64,000 nucleotides of DNA from Bifidobacterium lemurum (GCF_014898175.1 NZ_CP062948.1:434001-498000), one strand, 5' to 3'. Counted from the first letter of the stretch, positions 41,759-52,196 are shown. Translations and numbers: made by a program. The notes: generated from the sequence alone by a model not told the origin.

Positions 41759-43135
41759 ATGCTGCAACGAAAAGTCACCGCGAAACTGCTCAACTGGAAG
41801 AACTCCGAGAGCCGCAAGGCGTTGTTTCTCACCGGAGCACGGCAGGTAGGCAAAAGCTATGTGGTACGAGACTTCGCCAAACAACACTTCGACGTCAACG
41901 TTGAAATCAATCTTTACGAGAACCGGCAGGCCGCGCAGGCCCTTGAAGAGGCGACCAGCGCGCAGGACTTCATCCAAAGGATCACGCTGTTCGCAAATCA
42001 GCCTCTTGTGCCGCATCACACTCTAATCTTCATCGATGAGGTGCAGGAACGCCCGGATATTATGACCATGGTGAAGTTCCTCGTGGAGGATGGCCGTTTC
42101 GACTACGTGTTCTCAGGTTCGATGTTGGGCACGGAGCTCAAGGGAGTGCGGTCCTATCCCGTTGGCTTCGTGACGGAGCAGACCATGCATCCGCTAGATT
42201 TTGAAGAATTCTGCTGGGCCATCGGCGTTCAGGAATCCACCCTGGATACGATACGCGAGTCCTGCGAAAACGGCTCTCCCGTACCCGATTACATCCATGA
42301 AGCCATGATGGCGAATTTCAGAACGTATCTGGTGGTGGGCGGTATGCCGGAGACCGTGCAATGTTTTCTCAATACCAAAGGCGATCTGGCCGCCGTTCGA
42401 GAACTCCAGCAGGATCTCAACCGCCAATACCGGCATGACATCTCGCAGTACGCCGGCAACCGCGCGCTGCAGGTTCAGGAGATTTTCGACCAGCTTCCCA
42501 CCCAACTGGTTGAGGGCAATGGACGATTCAACGTCTCCAGTCTCGCCGCCGGAGCGCGATATGACCGCAGTCAAAAGGATTTCATATGGCTGGTCGATGC
42601 CGGCGTCGCATTGAAAACGGATTGCGTTTCCGAGGCGAAGCATCCGCTTCGGCATACCGCTCAATCCCCCAAATTCAAGCTGTACCAGTCCGATACCGGC
42701 ATGCTGATGGCCAGATACCCCGCGGCGACAGCGCGTGCGGCATACTTGGATGACAAAGAGCCAAATCTAGGCGCGATTTATGAGAACGTCGTGGCGCAGG
42801 AACTCACCGCGCAAGATGTCCCCTTACATTACTTCATGGTGAAAAAGCAGGGGGAGGCCGATTTCATCGCGGATACCAGCGAAGGAAAGGTGATGCCGTT
42901 CGAGGTGAAATCCGGACGCAATTTCCGCGCCCACTCCTCGATTGATGCGCTGCTAAGCTCTTCCGACAGCCGCATCCCTCGTGGAGTTGTGCTCTCGCGC
43001 TCTAATGTGAGATCAGAAGGCAAGGTGACATACCTCCCGATCTACGCCACATGGCGCCTATCCAGCGTATGCAATCTCGCCACCATCACGGACCATGATG
43101 AACCTGATTTCACTCTCACCGTCCGCCCGGTCTGA
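41759..43135 (+). CDS. AAA_14 / DUF4143 ATP-binding protein with nuclease-like C-terminus
   Basis: A 458-residue protein of the widespread AAA_14-DUF4143 family. Walker A is in LFLTGARQVGKSYVVRD and Walker B in HTLIFIDEVQERPDI. A winged-helix region lies in the middle. The C-terminal DUF4143 part carries an Asp...Glu-x-Lys arrangement (GEADFIADTSEGKVMPFEVKSG) like the PD-(D/E)XK nuclease fold. Members are often numerous and mobile; function is unknown, with toxin, defence or regulatory roles suggested. The ATG at 41759 follows GAGGAGG. It is monocistronic, behind an iterated promoter, and adjacent to the AAA/TOPRIM pair on the other strand. Confidence 0.9.
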   Translation: MLQRKVTAKLLNWKNSESRKALFLTGARQVGKSYVVRDFAKQHFDVNVEINLYENRQAAQALEEATSAQDFIQRITLFANQPLVPHHTLIFIDEVQERPDIMTMVKFLVEDGRFDYVFSGSMLGTELKGVRSYPVGFVTEQTMHPLDFEEFCWAIGVQESTLDTIRESCENGSPVPDYIHEAMMANFRTYLVVGGMPETVQCFLNTKGDLAAVRELQQDLNRQYRHDISQYAGNRALQVQEIFDQLPTQLVEGNGRFNVSSLAAGARYDRSQKDFIWLVDAGVALKTDCVSEAKHPLRHTAQSPKFKLYQSDTGMLMARYPAATARAAYLDDKEPNLGAIYENVVAQELTAQDVPLHYFMVKKQGEADFIADTSEGKVMPFEVKSGRNFRAHSSIDALLSSSDSRIPRGVVLSRSNVRSEGKVTYLPIYATWRLSSVCNLATITDHDEPDFTLTVRPV

Positions 43136-43272
43136 TAGGGCAGCATGGCGAGCCGATGACTTCTGTTTGTGATTCACACCTGTCCCGCCGGTGATTTCAT
43201 GCCAGTCTCATTCCCGATTCCACACCTCCTCACCCTATCCGAATCGACGACGAGGCCGTCTTTATCCGACGC

Positions 43273-44358
<1,086 letters not shown>

Positions 44359-44414
44359 TTATCGACGCTGCGAACAACCCAAACAAACACGGGACAAATT
44401 ACCCGGATTGGGCT

Positions 44415-44606
44415 ATCTGCGTTACGGGTAGTGGATTCTGGTTCCCGCAAAGGTCAATCTGCGTTACGGGTAGTGCCCGAATGGTCGTTCGCCAAGTATC
44501 AGCCCTTATTTCCCAACAGTCATACATGGGATAACGTTCAAAGCCCACTACCCGTAACGCAGATCGATGTCCGCACACCGTAAAATCCACTACCTGTAAC
44601 GCAGAT
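44415..44606. repeat. Palindromic array of four ATCTGCGTTACGGGTAGTG motifs
   Basis: Two direct copies (44415-44433, 44457-44475) are followed by two inverted copies (44546-44564, 44588-44606; one with a single change). The outer pair shares an extra GTGGATT / AATCCAC, so the whole 192-bp unit is nested and near-symmetrical around a ~70-bp core. It lies in the gap between the GH1 gene and rfbB and encodes no protein. Confidence 0.9.
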
Positions 44607-44698
44607 CGCAGAAGCGGCACCCATCAGCATGTGATGAGCGCCGCCTCCTTCAGGTTTCGCCAGCCGGTTCGCTCGCGAAATACGCCGCAAACCGCCCG

Positions 44699-45886
44699 TC
44701 AGCGATAGGGATGCACGACCTGCTGCGTGCGGGAGCATTCGCCCAGCCACGACAGCGACGGCTTCGGCCGCCGCTCGAAGGTCTCCGGATCCCAGGCGAT
44801 CAGACCGAACGTGGGCTTGAACGATCCCCACTCGTAGTTGTCGAGCAGCGACCAGTGCAGATATCCGCGCACGTCGATGCCCTCTTCCATAGCCTCGCGC
44901 AATCCGCCGAGCGCGTCGAATGTGTAGTCGACACGTCGCGTGTCGTCATTGGTGGCGAGCCCGTTTTCGGTGACGAACAGCGGCGTGTGCTTACCCACTT
45001 CCCACGTGTGCCTGGTGGCGATGCCGATGGCGGGCGGGAAATACTCCCATCCGGTGAGCGTGCGCTCCGCATCGTCGGCGACGGGAAGCGGCCCGTCTTT
45101 GCCGATGAACGTGCGCAGGTACGCTTGAACGCCGATGAAGTCGTCCCCCGCGCCCGCTTCGGTGAAGTAGTCCTCGCGAGGATATTGATATTCCAGCATC
45201 TCCTGTTCGCAGCCCGGCGCGGCGTGGAACGCCTGACAGGCGATCGTCCACCCGGTTTTCGCATCCGGAAGGGCGGCGAGCACCTGACGCGCCTTCTTGT
45301 GCGCTTTCACCAAGTTCGCGGAAATCACGGGATCCGGCGCGGGCAGCGACGACGCGACGAAGTCGGAGCCGACCGTTCCGCCCCTGGTCAGGGCGACCAT
45401 ATTGGGCTCGTTGATGGTGCAGATCCAATGCACGTCCTGGAGGATGGGCAGCAGATATTCCACATACCGGCCGAACAGGTCGGTGGAATCGTCGCGCAGC
45501 CAGCCGCCTTCTTTGGCGAACCATAGCGGCAACGTCATATGGTTCAGCGTGACCATCGGCTCGACGCCGTACTTATGGCACACATCGATCATGCGCCGGT
45601 AGTGCAGCCGTTGTGCCGGGGAGAAGAATCCCTCTTCGGGCTCGATGCGAGCCCATTCGATGGAGAAGCGGTACATGGTCAGTCCCGCGTCGGCCAGCAG
45701 TTTGATGTCCTCCTCATAGCGGTTGTAGCTGTCGCTCGCGTCGCCGGAGGGTTCTTTGAGATCGCTGTTGGGGTTTTGCTCGCGCGCCCACCAGTCGGAC
45801 GACACGTTGTTGCCTTCGATCTGGTGCGCGGCGGTGGATGCGCCCCAAATGAAGCCGGAGGGGAAGGTGAGGGTTGGTGCAGCCAT
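44699..45886 (-). CDS. Glycoside hydrolase family 1 (beta-glucosidase-like)
   Basis: A retaining GH1 enzyme: the N-terminal FPSGFIWGASTAAHQIEGNN signature, the acid/base Glu in CTINEPNMVAL, and the nucleophile Glu in PLFVTENGLATND are all present. The C-terminal YLHWSLLDNYEWGSFKPTFGL completes the active site. 395 residues, shorter than the typical ~450, but without an obvious missing core element. No signal peptide, so it hydrolyses imported (or phospho-free) beta-glucosides or beta-galactosides in the cytoplasm. It is the last gene of a LacI-controlled operon after the ABC sugar importer genes. Confidence 0.93.
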   Translation of the reverse strand: MAAPTLTFPSGFIWGASTAAHQIEGNNVSSDWWAREQNPNSDLKEPSGDASDSYNRYEEDIKLLADAGLTMYRFSIEWARIEPEEGFFSPAQRLHYRRMIDVCHKYGVEPMVTLNHMTLPLWFAKEGGWLRDDSTDLFGRYVEYLLPILQDVHWICTINEPNMVALTRGGTVGSDFVASSLPAPDPVISANLVKAHKKARQVLAALPDAKTGWTIACQAFHAAPGCEQEMLEYQYPREDYFTEAGAGDDFIGVQAYLRTFIGKDGPLPVADDAERTLTGWEYFPPAIGIATRHTWEVGKHTPLFVTENGLATNDDTRRVDYTFDALGGLREAMEEGIDVRGYLHWSLLDNYEWGSFKPTFGLIAWDPETFERRPKPSLSWLGECSRTQQVVHPYR

Positions 45887-45921
45887 ATGTCGGATTCCTT
45901 TCAGAACTGCAGAAGAAACGT

Positions 45922-46803
45922 TTATTTGATGCCGGTCATGGCGACGCCCTGGATGAAGTACCGCTGCAGGAAGATGAACAGCAGCAGGATGGGCGTGATG
46001 ACCAGCACGGCGCCGGCCAGCAGGACGCTGTAGTTAGTCGCGTTCTGTCCTGTGGAGTACAGCGACAGAGCCACGGGCAGCGTGTATTTGTCCTCCGTCT
46101 GCGCGGCGACCAACGGCCATAGGAAGTTGTTCCACGACGAAAGGAACGTCAGGATCGACAGCGTCGCGATCGCGGGACCGCATTGCGGCAGGATGATTTG
46201 GAAGAAGATACGCACCTCCCCCGCGCCGTCAATTCTCGCGGCTTCCATAAGCGCGTCCGGGATGCCGCCGATGAACTGGCGCATCAGGAACACGCCGATC
46301 GGCTGCGTCAGGAACGGCAGAATCAGCGCCGCGTACGAGTTCGACAATCCCATATTCGACACGATCACGAACAGGGGAACGAACGTGGCCACGCTGGGCA
46401 CCATGAGGGTGACCATCACCGCGCCGAACAGGATGTTCTTTCCGGTGAATTTCATCTTCGCCAGCGCGTAGCCGACCATGGAGCAGAACACGATGTTGCC
46501 CAGCACCGTGATGACGGACACGATGAGGCTGTTGGTGAAGTAGGTGCCGAAGTCGAGCTGGGTGAACCATCTGGCGAAGTTCTCCCACGTGACATGTTCC
46601 GGGAGCAGTTTCGGCGGTTTGGCGAGAATCTCCCGTTGTGTTTTGACCGAACCGAGCGCCATCCACAGGAACGGGAAGATCCAGAGGAACCCGATCAGGG
46701 TCAGGACGATGTACACCGGTCCCCTGTTGTTCAGGAAACGCCGCCAGAGGGAGACTTTGTTCTCCGCCACCGGAGCCGACGTCATAGCTTGCGACATGCT
46801 CAT
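45922..46803 (-). CDS. ABC sugar transporter permease (MalG type)
   Basis: Inner-membrane permease of a CUT1-type carbohydrate importer, with six predicted helices and the EAA loop that contacts the ATPase in MEAARIDGAGEVRIFFQIILP. 293 residues. I choose the ATG at 46803 because AAGGGG is then correctly spaced; the ATG at 46809 lies against the site. It follows the MalF-type gene by 10 bp and precedes the GH1 gene. No ATPase gene is in the operon, so a shared MsiK-type ATPase elsewhere is expected. Confidence 0.93.
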   Translation of the reverse strand: MSMSQAMTSAPVAENKVSLWRRFLNNRGPVYIVLTLIGFLWIFPFLWMALGSVKTQREILAKPPKLLPEHVTWENFARWFTQLDFGTYFTNSLIVSVITVLGNIVFCSMVGYALAKMKFTGKNILFGAVMVTLMVPSVATFVPLFVIVSNMGLSNSYAALILPFLTQPIGVFLMRQFIGGIPDALMEAARIDGAGEVRIFFQIILPQCGPAIATLSILTFLSSWNNFLWPLVAAQTEDKYTLPVALSLYSTGQNATNYSVLLAGAVLVITPILLLFIFLQRYFIQGVAMTGIK

Positions 46804-46813
46804 GACCATCCCC

Positions 46814-47731
46814 TTAGTCTTCGGATTTGAGGATTCGGAACTGCAGCGCGCTCACCACCGCGATGATGATGAACAGCACCCAACTTGCCGCGGAGGCTAT
46901 GCCGTATTGGCCGAATCCGAACTTCTGGTATACGTAATAGGCTGCCGACAGCGTCGAGTCGAGAGGTCCGCCCTGGGTCATGACGAATGATTCCTCGAAG
47001 AACTGCAGGTAGGCGACGGAGATGAGCACCGCGCCCAACAGGATGGTGGGTTTCATCAGGGGCAGGGTGATGCTGCGGAAGGTGCGCCACTTGCTGGCGC
47101 CGTCCACGGAAGCAGCTTCTTTCAGCTCTTCCGGGATGGCTTGCAGTCCGGCGAGGAAGATGATCATCAGCGTGCCCATGTTGCGCCAGATGGTCATGAC
47201 CATCAGCGCGGGAAGGGCGAAATGCGTGTCATGCAGCCAGTCGGGGCCTTGGATTCCGAACACGGCGAGGATCTGATTGAGCAGGCCGTCCTCTTGGAGG
47301 ATGTAGCGCCACACCACGGAAACGGCGACGACGCTGGCCACCACGGGCGCGTAGAACAGGGCGCGGAAGAACGAGTTGACGTGACGCAGTCCCTTGTTGA
47401 GGGCGACGGCGAACGCCATGGCGATGACCATGGTGATCGGCAGTCCGATCAGCACGAAGATGCCGGTGTTCAGCAGCGCCTTCATGAACCTCGAGTCGGA
47501 GAACAACGCCACATACTGGTCGAGTCCGACGAAGTTCACGTTGAAGGGGGTTCGCAGGTCACGGGATGTAATGTCGGTGAACGACATCGCCACGGAAGAA
47601 AGAAGGGGGATCAGCATGAACACGCAGAACACCAGCACGAACGGCAGTGCGAATCCCCAGGCAATCAGGGTCTGGCGGCGGCGGAGGGCCTTACCCGAAC
47701 CCTCCGCCGTCTTCTTGCCACGGAACGACAT
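46814..47731 (-). CDS. ABC sugar transporter permease (MalF type)
   Basis: The partner permease of the same importer: 305 residues, six helices, and the EAA motif in KEAASVDGASKWRTFRSITLPLMKP. The N-terminus MSFRGKKTAEGSGKALRRRQ is cytoplasmic and basic. It begins 5 bp after the binding-protein gene ends, so the genes are co-transcribed. Confidence 0.93.
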   Translation of the reverse strand: MSFRGKKTAEGSGKALRRRQTLIAWGFALPFVLVFCVFMLIPLLSSVAMSFTDITSRDLRTPFNVNFVGLDQYVALFSDSRFMKALLNTGIFVLIGLPITMVIAMAFAVALNKGLRHVNSFFRALFYAPVVASVVAVSVVWRYILQEDGLLNQILAVFGIQGPDWLHDTHFALPALMVMTIWRNMGTLMIIFLAGLQAIPEELKEAASVDGASKWRTFRSITLPLMKPTILLGAVLISVAYLQFFEESFVMTQGGPLDSTLSAAYYVYQKFGFGQYGIASAASWVLFIIIAVVSALQFRILKSED

Positions 47732-47736
47732 GCCCG

Positions 47737-49032
47737 TCAGTTCCCCATACCGATCGAATCGGCTTCGGACTGCAGGCTCTCCAGTCCTTCCTCAACGGTC
47801 ACCTGACCCTTGTTGATCTGCTCGACGATGCGGTCGCCGGCGGATCCGACCTGCGCCCAAGTGGCCAGAGCGGGCGGCGCCATGGTGCTTTCGAGCTGGT
47901 CGCCGAACGCCACGAGTTTGTCGTTGTCCGCGAGCGCCTCATCGCTCCACGCCGTCTGGGACGCCGGCAGATCGGAGGAAAGCTCGTACCATGCGGCCTG
48001 CACCTCGGGCTGGCTGGCCCACTGGATGAACTTCCACGCGGCCTGTTTGTTGTCGGAATCCTTGAATACGACGAGGTCGCAACCGCCGACGAAGGAGACC
48101 GCGTCGGGGGAGCCGTCCATGGACGGCAAGGTCACGGTCGTGTACTTGTCTTCGAAGCCCTCGCCGCCGAGCTCGTTGATCTGGCTCACGGCGGTCGGTC
48201 CTTCGATCATCATCGGAGCCTCGCCGGAAACGAAGTTCGTGATGTTCGCGCCGGCGCTCACGTCGGCGTTCGGATCAGCGATGCCGTCCTCATACAGGCT
48301 GGAGGTGAAATCAAGCGCCTCCTTCATGGCATCGGTGTTGAGGGTCCATTGGGTCTGGCCGTCGTCGGTCAGTTCGGCGCCCGCGGAGAACACGTACGGA
48401 AGGACTCCGATGAACGAGTCGGTGCCGGACGGCTGCTGGTACATGCCCCATTCGACGCCGTCGACCTTCTGCAGGTCCTGGGCCATCTGCTTGAGCTCGT
48501 CCCAGGTTTCGGGAGCCTCGGTCCAACCGGCCTGCTCCGCGATGTCGGTGCGGTAGTAGAGCACGCGGGTGTCGACATACCATGGGATGCCGAGTTGCGT
48601 TCCATCCACCTGGCCGGCCTCGAGAGGACCTTCGGAGAAGTCGCTCAGGTCGAAGTTGTCGGGCACTTGGGAGAAGGAGTCGGAGAAGTCGGCCATCCAA
48701 GTGGTGCCCATCTGCGCGATGTCCGGTCCGTTGCCGGCCGCGATCGCGGTCTGCAGCTTGTCGTGCGCGCTGGACCACGGGATGGCGGTGACGGTGACGG
48801 TGACGTCGGGGTTCTCCTCTTCGAAGTCCTTGACGAAGTCGCCAAGCAGGTCGCCTTCGTTGCCCATAGCCCAGATGGTCAGTTCGCCGGTGGCCGGGCT
48901 GGAGTCGATGGTGGTGACGTCGTCCGCGCTGGCGGTGCTATCGGTGTTGGTGCGTCCGCATGCGGTGACGCCGACGAGCATGGCGGTTCCTGCGAGCAGG
49001 GCCGCGGTTTTCTTCAACATTGAATGGGTCAT
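47737..49032 (-). CDS. Sugar-binding lipoprotein of the ABC importer
   Basis: A family-1 extracellular solute-binding protein of 431 residues. A lipoprotein signal peptide ends in a lipobox (TAMLVGVTAC), so the mature protein is lipid-anchored outside. The body shows the usual two-lobed pattern (GELTIWAMGNEGDLLGDFVKDF, NGPDIAQMGTTWMADFS, MMIEGPTAVSQI). The ATG at 49032 follows GGAGGAACC. It is the first gene of the operon, with two LacI-type operators directly upstream. The GH1 enzyme at the operon end suggests a beta-linked disaccharide or glucoside as cargo. Confidence 0.93.
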   Translation of the reverse strand: MTHSMLKKTAALLAGTAMLVGVTACGRTNTDSTASADDVTTIDSSPATGELTIWAMGNEGDLLGDFVKDFEEENPDVTVTVTAIPWSSAHDKLQTAIAAGNGPDIAQMGTTWMADFSDSFSQVPDNFDLSDFSEGPLEAGQVDGTQLGIPWYVDTRVLYYRTDIAEQAGWTEAPETWDELKQMAQDLQKVDGVEWGMYQQPSGTDSFIGVLPYVFSAGAELTDDGQTQWTLNTDAMKEALDFTSSLYEDGIADPNADVSAGANITNFVSGEAPMMIEGPTAVSQINELGGEGFEDKYTTVTLPSMDGSPDAVSFVGGCDLVVFKDSDNKQAAWKFIQWASQPEVQAAWYELSSDLPASQTAWSDEALADNDKLVAFGDQLESTMAPPALATWAQVGSAGDRIVEQINKGQVTVEEGLESLQSEADSIGMGN

Positions 49033-49060
49033 TGGTTCCTCCTTGAATCTCCAGATCCTC

Positions 49061-49103
49061 AATCTAACCGCTTAGATTGATAGCAATATTTAAGCGCTTA
49101 GAT
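49061..49103. promoter_or_regulatory. Two LacI-type operators before the sugar-binding protein gene
   Basis: AATCTAACCGCTTAGATT (49061-49078) and ATTTAAGCGCTTAGAT (49088-49103) are palindromes with a central CG, as bound by LacI-family repressors. Their centres are about 26 bp apart, between the operon start and its ribosome site. They are the probable targets of the LacI regulator encoded next door. Confidence 0.85.
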
Positions 49104-49292
49104 TTCTGTTTGTCAAATCCACGCACCTCACGACACGCCAGAGGAAGGCATCCTGAGCAGATGGGAATCACAGTCGGAAACCGACAGTAGATGCCAGCAG
49201 GCCATCAACGTAGGCCAAGCCAGCAGCAGCAGCATCGCGTCCATACCGCAATGCCACGCAATATCACGTCACGCAACGATTATGCGTTCGTT

Positions 49293-50387
49293 TTACGCGC
49301 AGCCGCAGCTCTCCCTCGCAATGAACCGCACCGGAAGCCGGTATTCGCAAGGCTCCCGCCATGGGTCCTCCGCCTGCTCGTCCAAAAGCTTCGCGGCCAG
49401 ACGTCCCATGGCCTCCATCGGCTGGCGCACCGTCGTCAGCGTCGGATGCAACAGGCGGCCGGCCAGCACGCCGTCGAATCCGGTGACGATCACATCGTCG
49501 GGCACCTTCAGGCCGGCATCCTGCAACAGCTCCACGACTCCGAGGGCGCTTTGATCATTCGAACACACCACCGCCTCCGGCAACTGCCCCGATCCGAGCG
49601 CATCGCACAACTTCACGAACCATTCCGCGGACACCGCGCGGGAATCGTCCACAAGCGCCGGCATATCCCCCAACCCCCGCTCCCGGATGCGCCGCACGAA
49701 CGCGGCGTACCGCTCACGCATATCCGAGGAGTCCTGCACGCCGACGAACGCCACGCTGCGCACATGATGCACATCGATGAGATGATCGACGATGGCGTTC
49801 ATGCCGGTCGTATTATCGCAGTTCACATACGCGGCCGGCACGTTTTCACTACCGGCGCTGATGCGCACGACGGGCATCTGCCGGCACAGGCGCTCCAACG
49901 GCAGCCCCTTCACGTACTCGCTGGGGAATAACGCCAACCCATCCACTCGCCCGGCGATCTCCGCGATGGATTCCTCCGCCCCATGTCCGGCCGCGGTGCT
50001 CAACTGCAGCACCCTGCCACGCCGCCAGCATTCCAGTTCGAATCCGCGCTGCACCTCGTCGACATACAGCGGATACGCGCGCACGTCAGGGTCCATGATG
50101 TCGGATCCGGCGTTCGTGTAGGCGTTTTCGGCATCGTCTTCGGCGAGTTCGATGCCCTCGGTGCGCTCAAGCAGCATGTCGAACGAATACAGCCCCAGCA
50201 CGCCCGTGCGCCCGCGGGCCAATCCCCGCGCGCTGGCGGACGGAACATACTCCAATTCGTGGGCGGCACCCAGCACCTTCTCTCGGGTGGAGGGTTTGAC
50301 CTTCTCCGGATGCCGGAAGGTGAAAGACACCGTGGCCGTGGAAACGCCCGCCTTGTTCGCAACGTCGTATACCGTGGCCCTACGCAT
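49293..50387 (-). CDS. LacI-family transcriptional regulator of the beta-glucoside operon
   Basis: A 364-residue LacI repressor: the N-terminal HTH (TVYDVANKAGVSTATVSFTF, then LEYVPSASARGLARGRTG for the hinge) and a periplasmic-binding-like sensor domain (LPEAVVCSNDQSALGVVELL, VTGFDGVLAGRLLHPTLTTVRQP). The HTH reads SFTFRHPEKV where SRVLNG is common, which is a modest deviation. AAGGAG precedes the ATG. It lies upstream of and on the same strand as the importer/GH1 operon, whose operators it should bind. Inducer probably the imported saccharide or its product. Confidence 0.93.
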   Translation of the reverse strand: MRRATVYDVANKAGVSTATVSFTFRHPEKVKPSTREKVLGAAHELEYVPSASARGLARGRTGVLGLYSFDMLLERTEGIELAEDDAENAYTNAGSDIMDPDVRAYPLYVDEVQRGFELECWRRGRVLQLSTAAGHGAEESIAEIAGRVDGLALFPSEYVKGLPLERLCRQMPVVRISAGSENVPAAYVNCDNTTGMNAIVDHLIDVHHVRSVAFVGVQDSSDMRERYAAFVRRIRERGLGDMPALVDDSRAVSAEWFVKLCDALGSGQLPEAVVCSNDQSALGVVELLQDAGLKVPDDVIVTGFDGVLAGRLLHPTLTTVRQPMEAMGRLAAKLLDEQAEDPWREPCEYRLPVRFIARESCGCA

Positions 50388-50702
50388 GGTCGTTCATCTC
50401 CTTCACGAAGTCAGCCACTCCAACGACAGCAGCGTCCCATCAGCGGCGTTCGTATGTTCCGATTCCCATCATTGCACACACACGCCAAGCCATACGGGAT
50501 TCGTGTCGCGGATAAATGCGGAACACATAAGAAACCATCTCCACAAACGTTCATGGCTCCCATCTCGATGCGCTTGCCCCTAATGAAGCTCATCACTTGT
50601 TTCGCCTCCCCTAAGGTTTCCCGATATGATTGAGGGAGTGGTGCCGACAATGACGTCGTTTCCTTGCACCACCGCAGCGTCACTTGAAAGTAGAGAACCG
50701 TC
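50388..50702. other. Intergenic region upstream of the LPATG protein gene
   Basis: A 315-bp gap between the divergently transcribed LacI gene and the LPATG surface-protein gene. I see no supported gene or repeat in it. It must hold both promoters; no consensus boxes stand out clearly. Confidence 0.4.
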
Positions 50703-51336
50703 ATGAACATCCGCCGACATCTTGCCCGCACATTGATCGCGGCCATCGTCGTATTCACGTGTTGCGCCTCCGCCGTTCCCGCGCAGGCGAACGACTCCCC
50801 CAACGCCATATTCGATGTAGTGGTGAACGAATCTTCGATTTCCGTCACCGCCTCGATTCCCGACGAGCTCGCGGAGAGCGGGCTCCCGTACCTCTGGGCC
50901 ATGGTCGACGGCGAAGCGTGGGGCCCATACGGCGACGGCGTCAATACCGTCGTATCGGTTGACATACCGATTACGCCCCAGTGCGGAGCCACCTACGATA
51001 TCACCGTGTACGCCGGCAATATCTCGTCCATGGTTGCCGAGCTCGACACAACCACCGTCGCACTCCCCGACTCCGCCTGTGCCCCCCGACGGCGGCGATC
51101 CTGAACAACCACCGTCACCGGGCGAAACCCCTCCGACCGAGCCGACGGATCCAACAGACCCGTCACAGCCCGCACCTCCAACGCAAGACACCACACCAGA
51201 TACGGCAACCCCGCTGCCCGCCACCGGCGTCAACACTACCGGTATGATCGCCCTGCTGACCGCCGCTCTACTGGCTTGCACCGCCGGTTGCGGATTCGCG
51301 CTATTGTCCCGCAAGGCACACAGCTCACGCCCGTAA
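50703..51336 (+). pseudogene. LPATG surface protein gene interrupted at a C6 tract (possible phase-variable gene)
   Basis: The first frame (50703-51104) encodes a signal peptide (LARTLIAAIVVFTCCASAVPAQA) and a ~95-residue beta-rich domain, then stops soon after a run of six C (51082-51087). In the frame shifted by one base, the sequence continues in register: a Pro/Thr/Asp-rich wall-spanning linker (PEQPPSPGETPPTEPTDP), the sortase motif LPATG, a membrane helix (MIALLTAALLACTAGCGFAL) and SRKAHSSRP, stopping at 51336. Five or eight C would restore one ~210-residue LPXTG protein. As written the protein would be secreted, not anchored. Slipped-strand switching or a sequencing error are both possible. 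Confidence 0.8.
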
Positions 51337-51461
51337 ACCTCGACTTCACCTCTCGGTCCGCTCCAGAGTCAGCACTGGATGTTCCGACTTTCGCTCATAC
51401 TATAATTGGCTTCGGATCGCCAAGCGCAGTAACAACGTTTGCCATGCAAAAGAGGGGGAAT

Positions 51462-52193
51462 ATGCACGTTCTGTTCGTGTGCCGCGGCAATATCTGCCGT
51501 TCCGCGCTGTCCGAGTACCTGTTCCGAGACTCCTGCGGGCAGTTCGCCAGCGTCTCCAGCGCAGGTCTGTTGCATCTCGCTCCCTCTCCCATGGATCCGC
51601 ATTATCTGCGATTGCTTACCTATCGCGGCATCGATGCCTCCGCTCACCGCTCCACACCGTTCGCTCCCGATATGGCGAATCAGGCCGATGTGATTCTCGT
51701 GTTCACCGATTCGCAACTCGGCAAACTGCTGGAATGGAGCCCATCCGCCGCGCACAAAACCTTTCTGCTCGACGATTTCGCCAACCTCGCCGATGCGTGC
51801 GTGCGCGACGGGGATCTGGAATCCGCGATACCGTCCACACCGGAGAACCGGTTGGCGACGATCATCGCGAACGCACCGTTCAAACGGCCTACATTGCCCC
51901 GCCCGCAAGATATTCCCGACCCATTCGGACATTCCGCCGATTCGTATCGAACCTGCGCCGAGCACATCATCCGAGCCGTCGATGTCATCGCGCAGGCTCT
52001 GACACCGTCTGACGATCCTTCCAATAGCCTGACCAGATCGGACGATTCGCGGCATTCCGCTTCTTCCGAACAGACCATTCCACACTCCGATTCCCTCGCT
52101 GCCACCAATCTTCTCGGCATGACTTCAATCCCGCCAAAAACAACGACCGCATCAACCGTCGACACCCCTTTCGGAGCCTTCCCCTCGTTCTGA
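51462..52193 (+). CDS. Low-molecular-weight protein tyrosine phosphatase (Wzb-like)
   Basis: A 243-residue low-Mr tyrosine phosphatase. The P-loop CX5R motif opens the protein (MHVLFVCRGNICRSALSEYL), and the catalytic Asp lies in DIPDPFGHS. Such enzymes dephosphorylate the tyrosine kinase that controls polymer length in exopolysaccharide export. About 60 extra C-terminal residues are Ser/Thr-rich and probably disordered. The ATG at 51462 follows GAGGGGG; a TATAAT box lies at 51401-51406. Three bases separate it from the next gene, a Wzy-like polymerase, which supports an exopolysaccharide operon. Confidence 0.9.
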   Translation: MHVLFVCRGNICRSALSEYLFRDSCGQFASVSSAGLLHLAPSPMDPHYLRLLTYRGIDASAHRSTPFAPDMANQADVILVFTDSQLGKLLEWSPSAAHKTFLLDDFANLADACVRDGDLESAIPSTPENRLATIIANAPFKRPTLPRPQDIPDPFGHSADSYRTCAEHIIRAVDVIAQALTPSDDPSNSLTRSDDSRHSASSEQTIPHSDSLAATNLLGMTSIPPKTTTASTVDTPFGAFPSF

Positions 52194-52196
52194 ATC

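Noticed and set aside
44399..44620. Small protein with repeated ICVTGSG
   Set aside because: Produced by translating the 19-bp repeat copies in this gap; frames on both strands are short and without ribosome sites.
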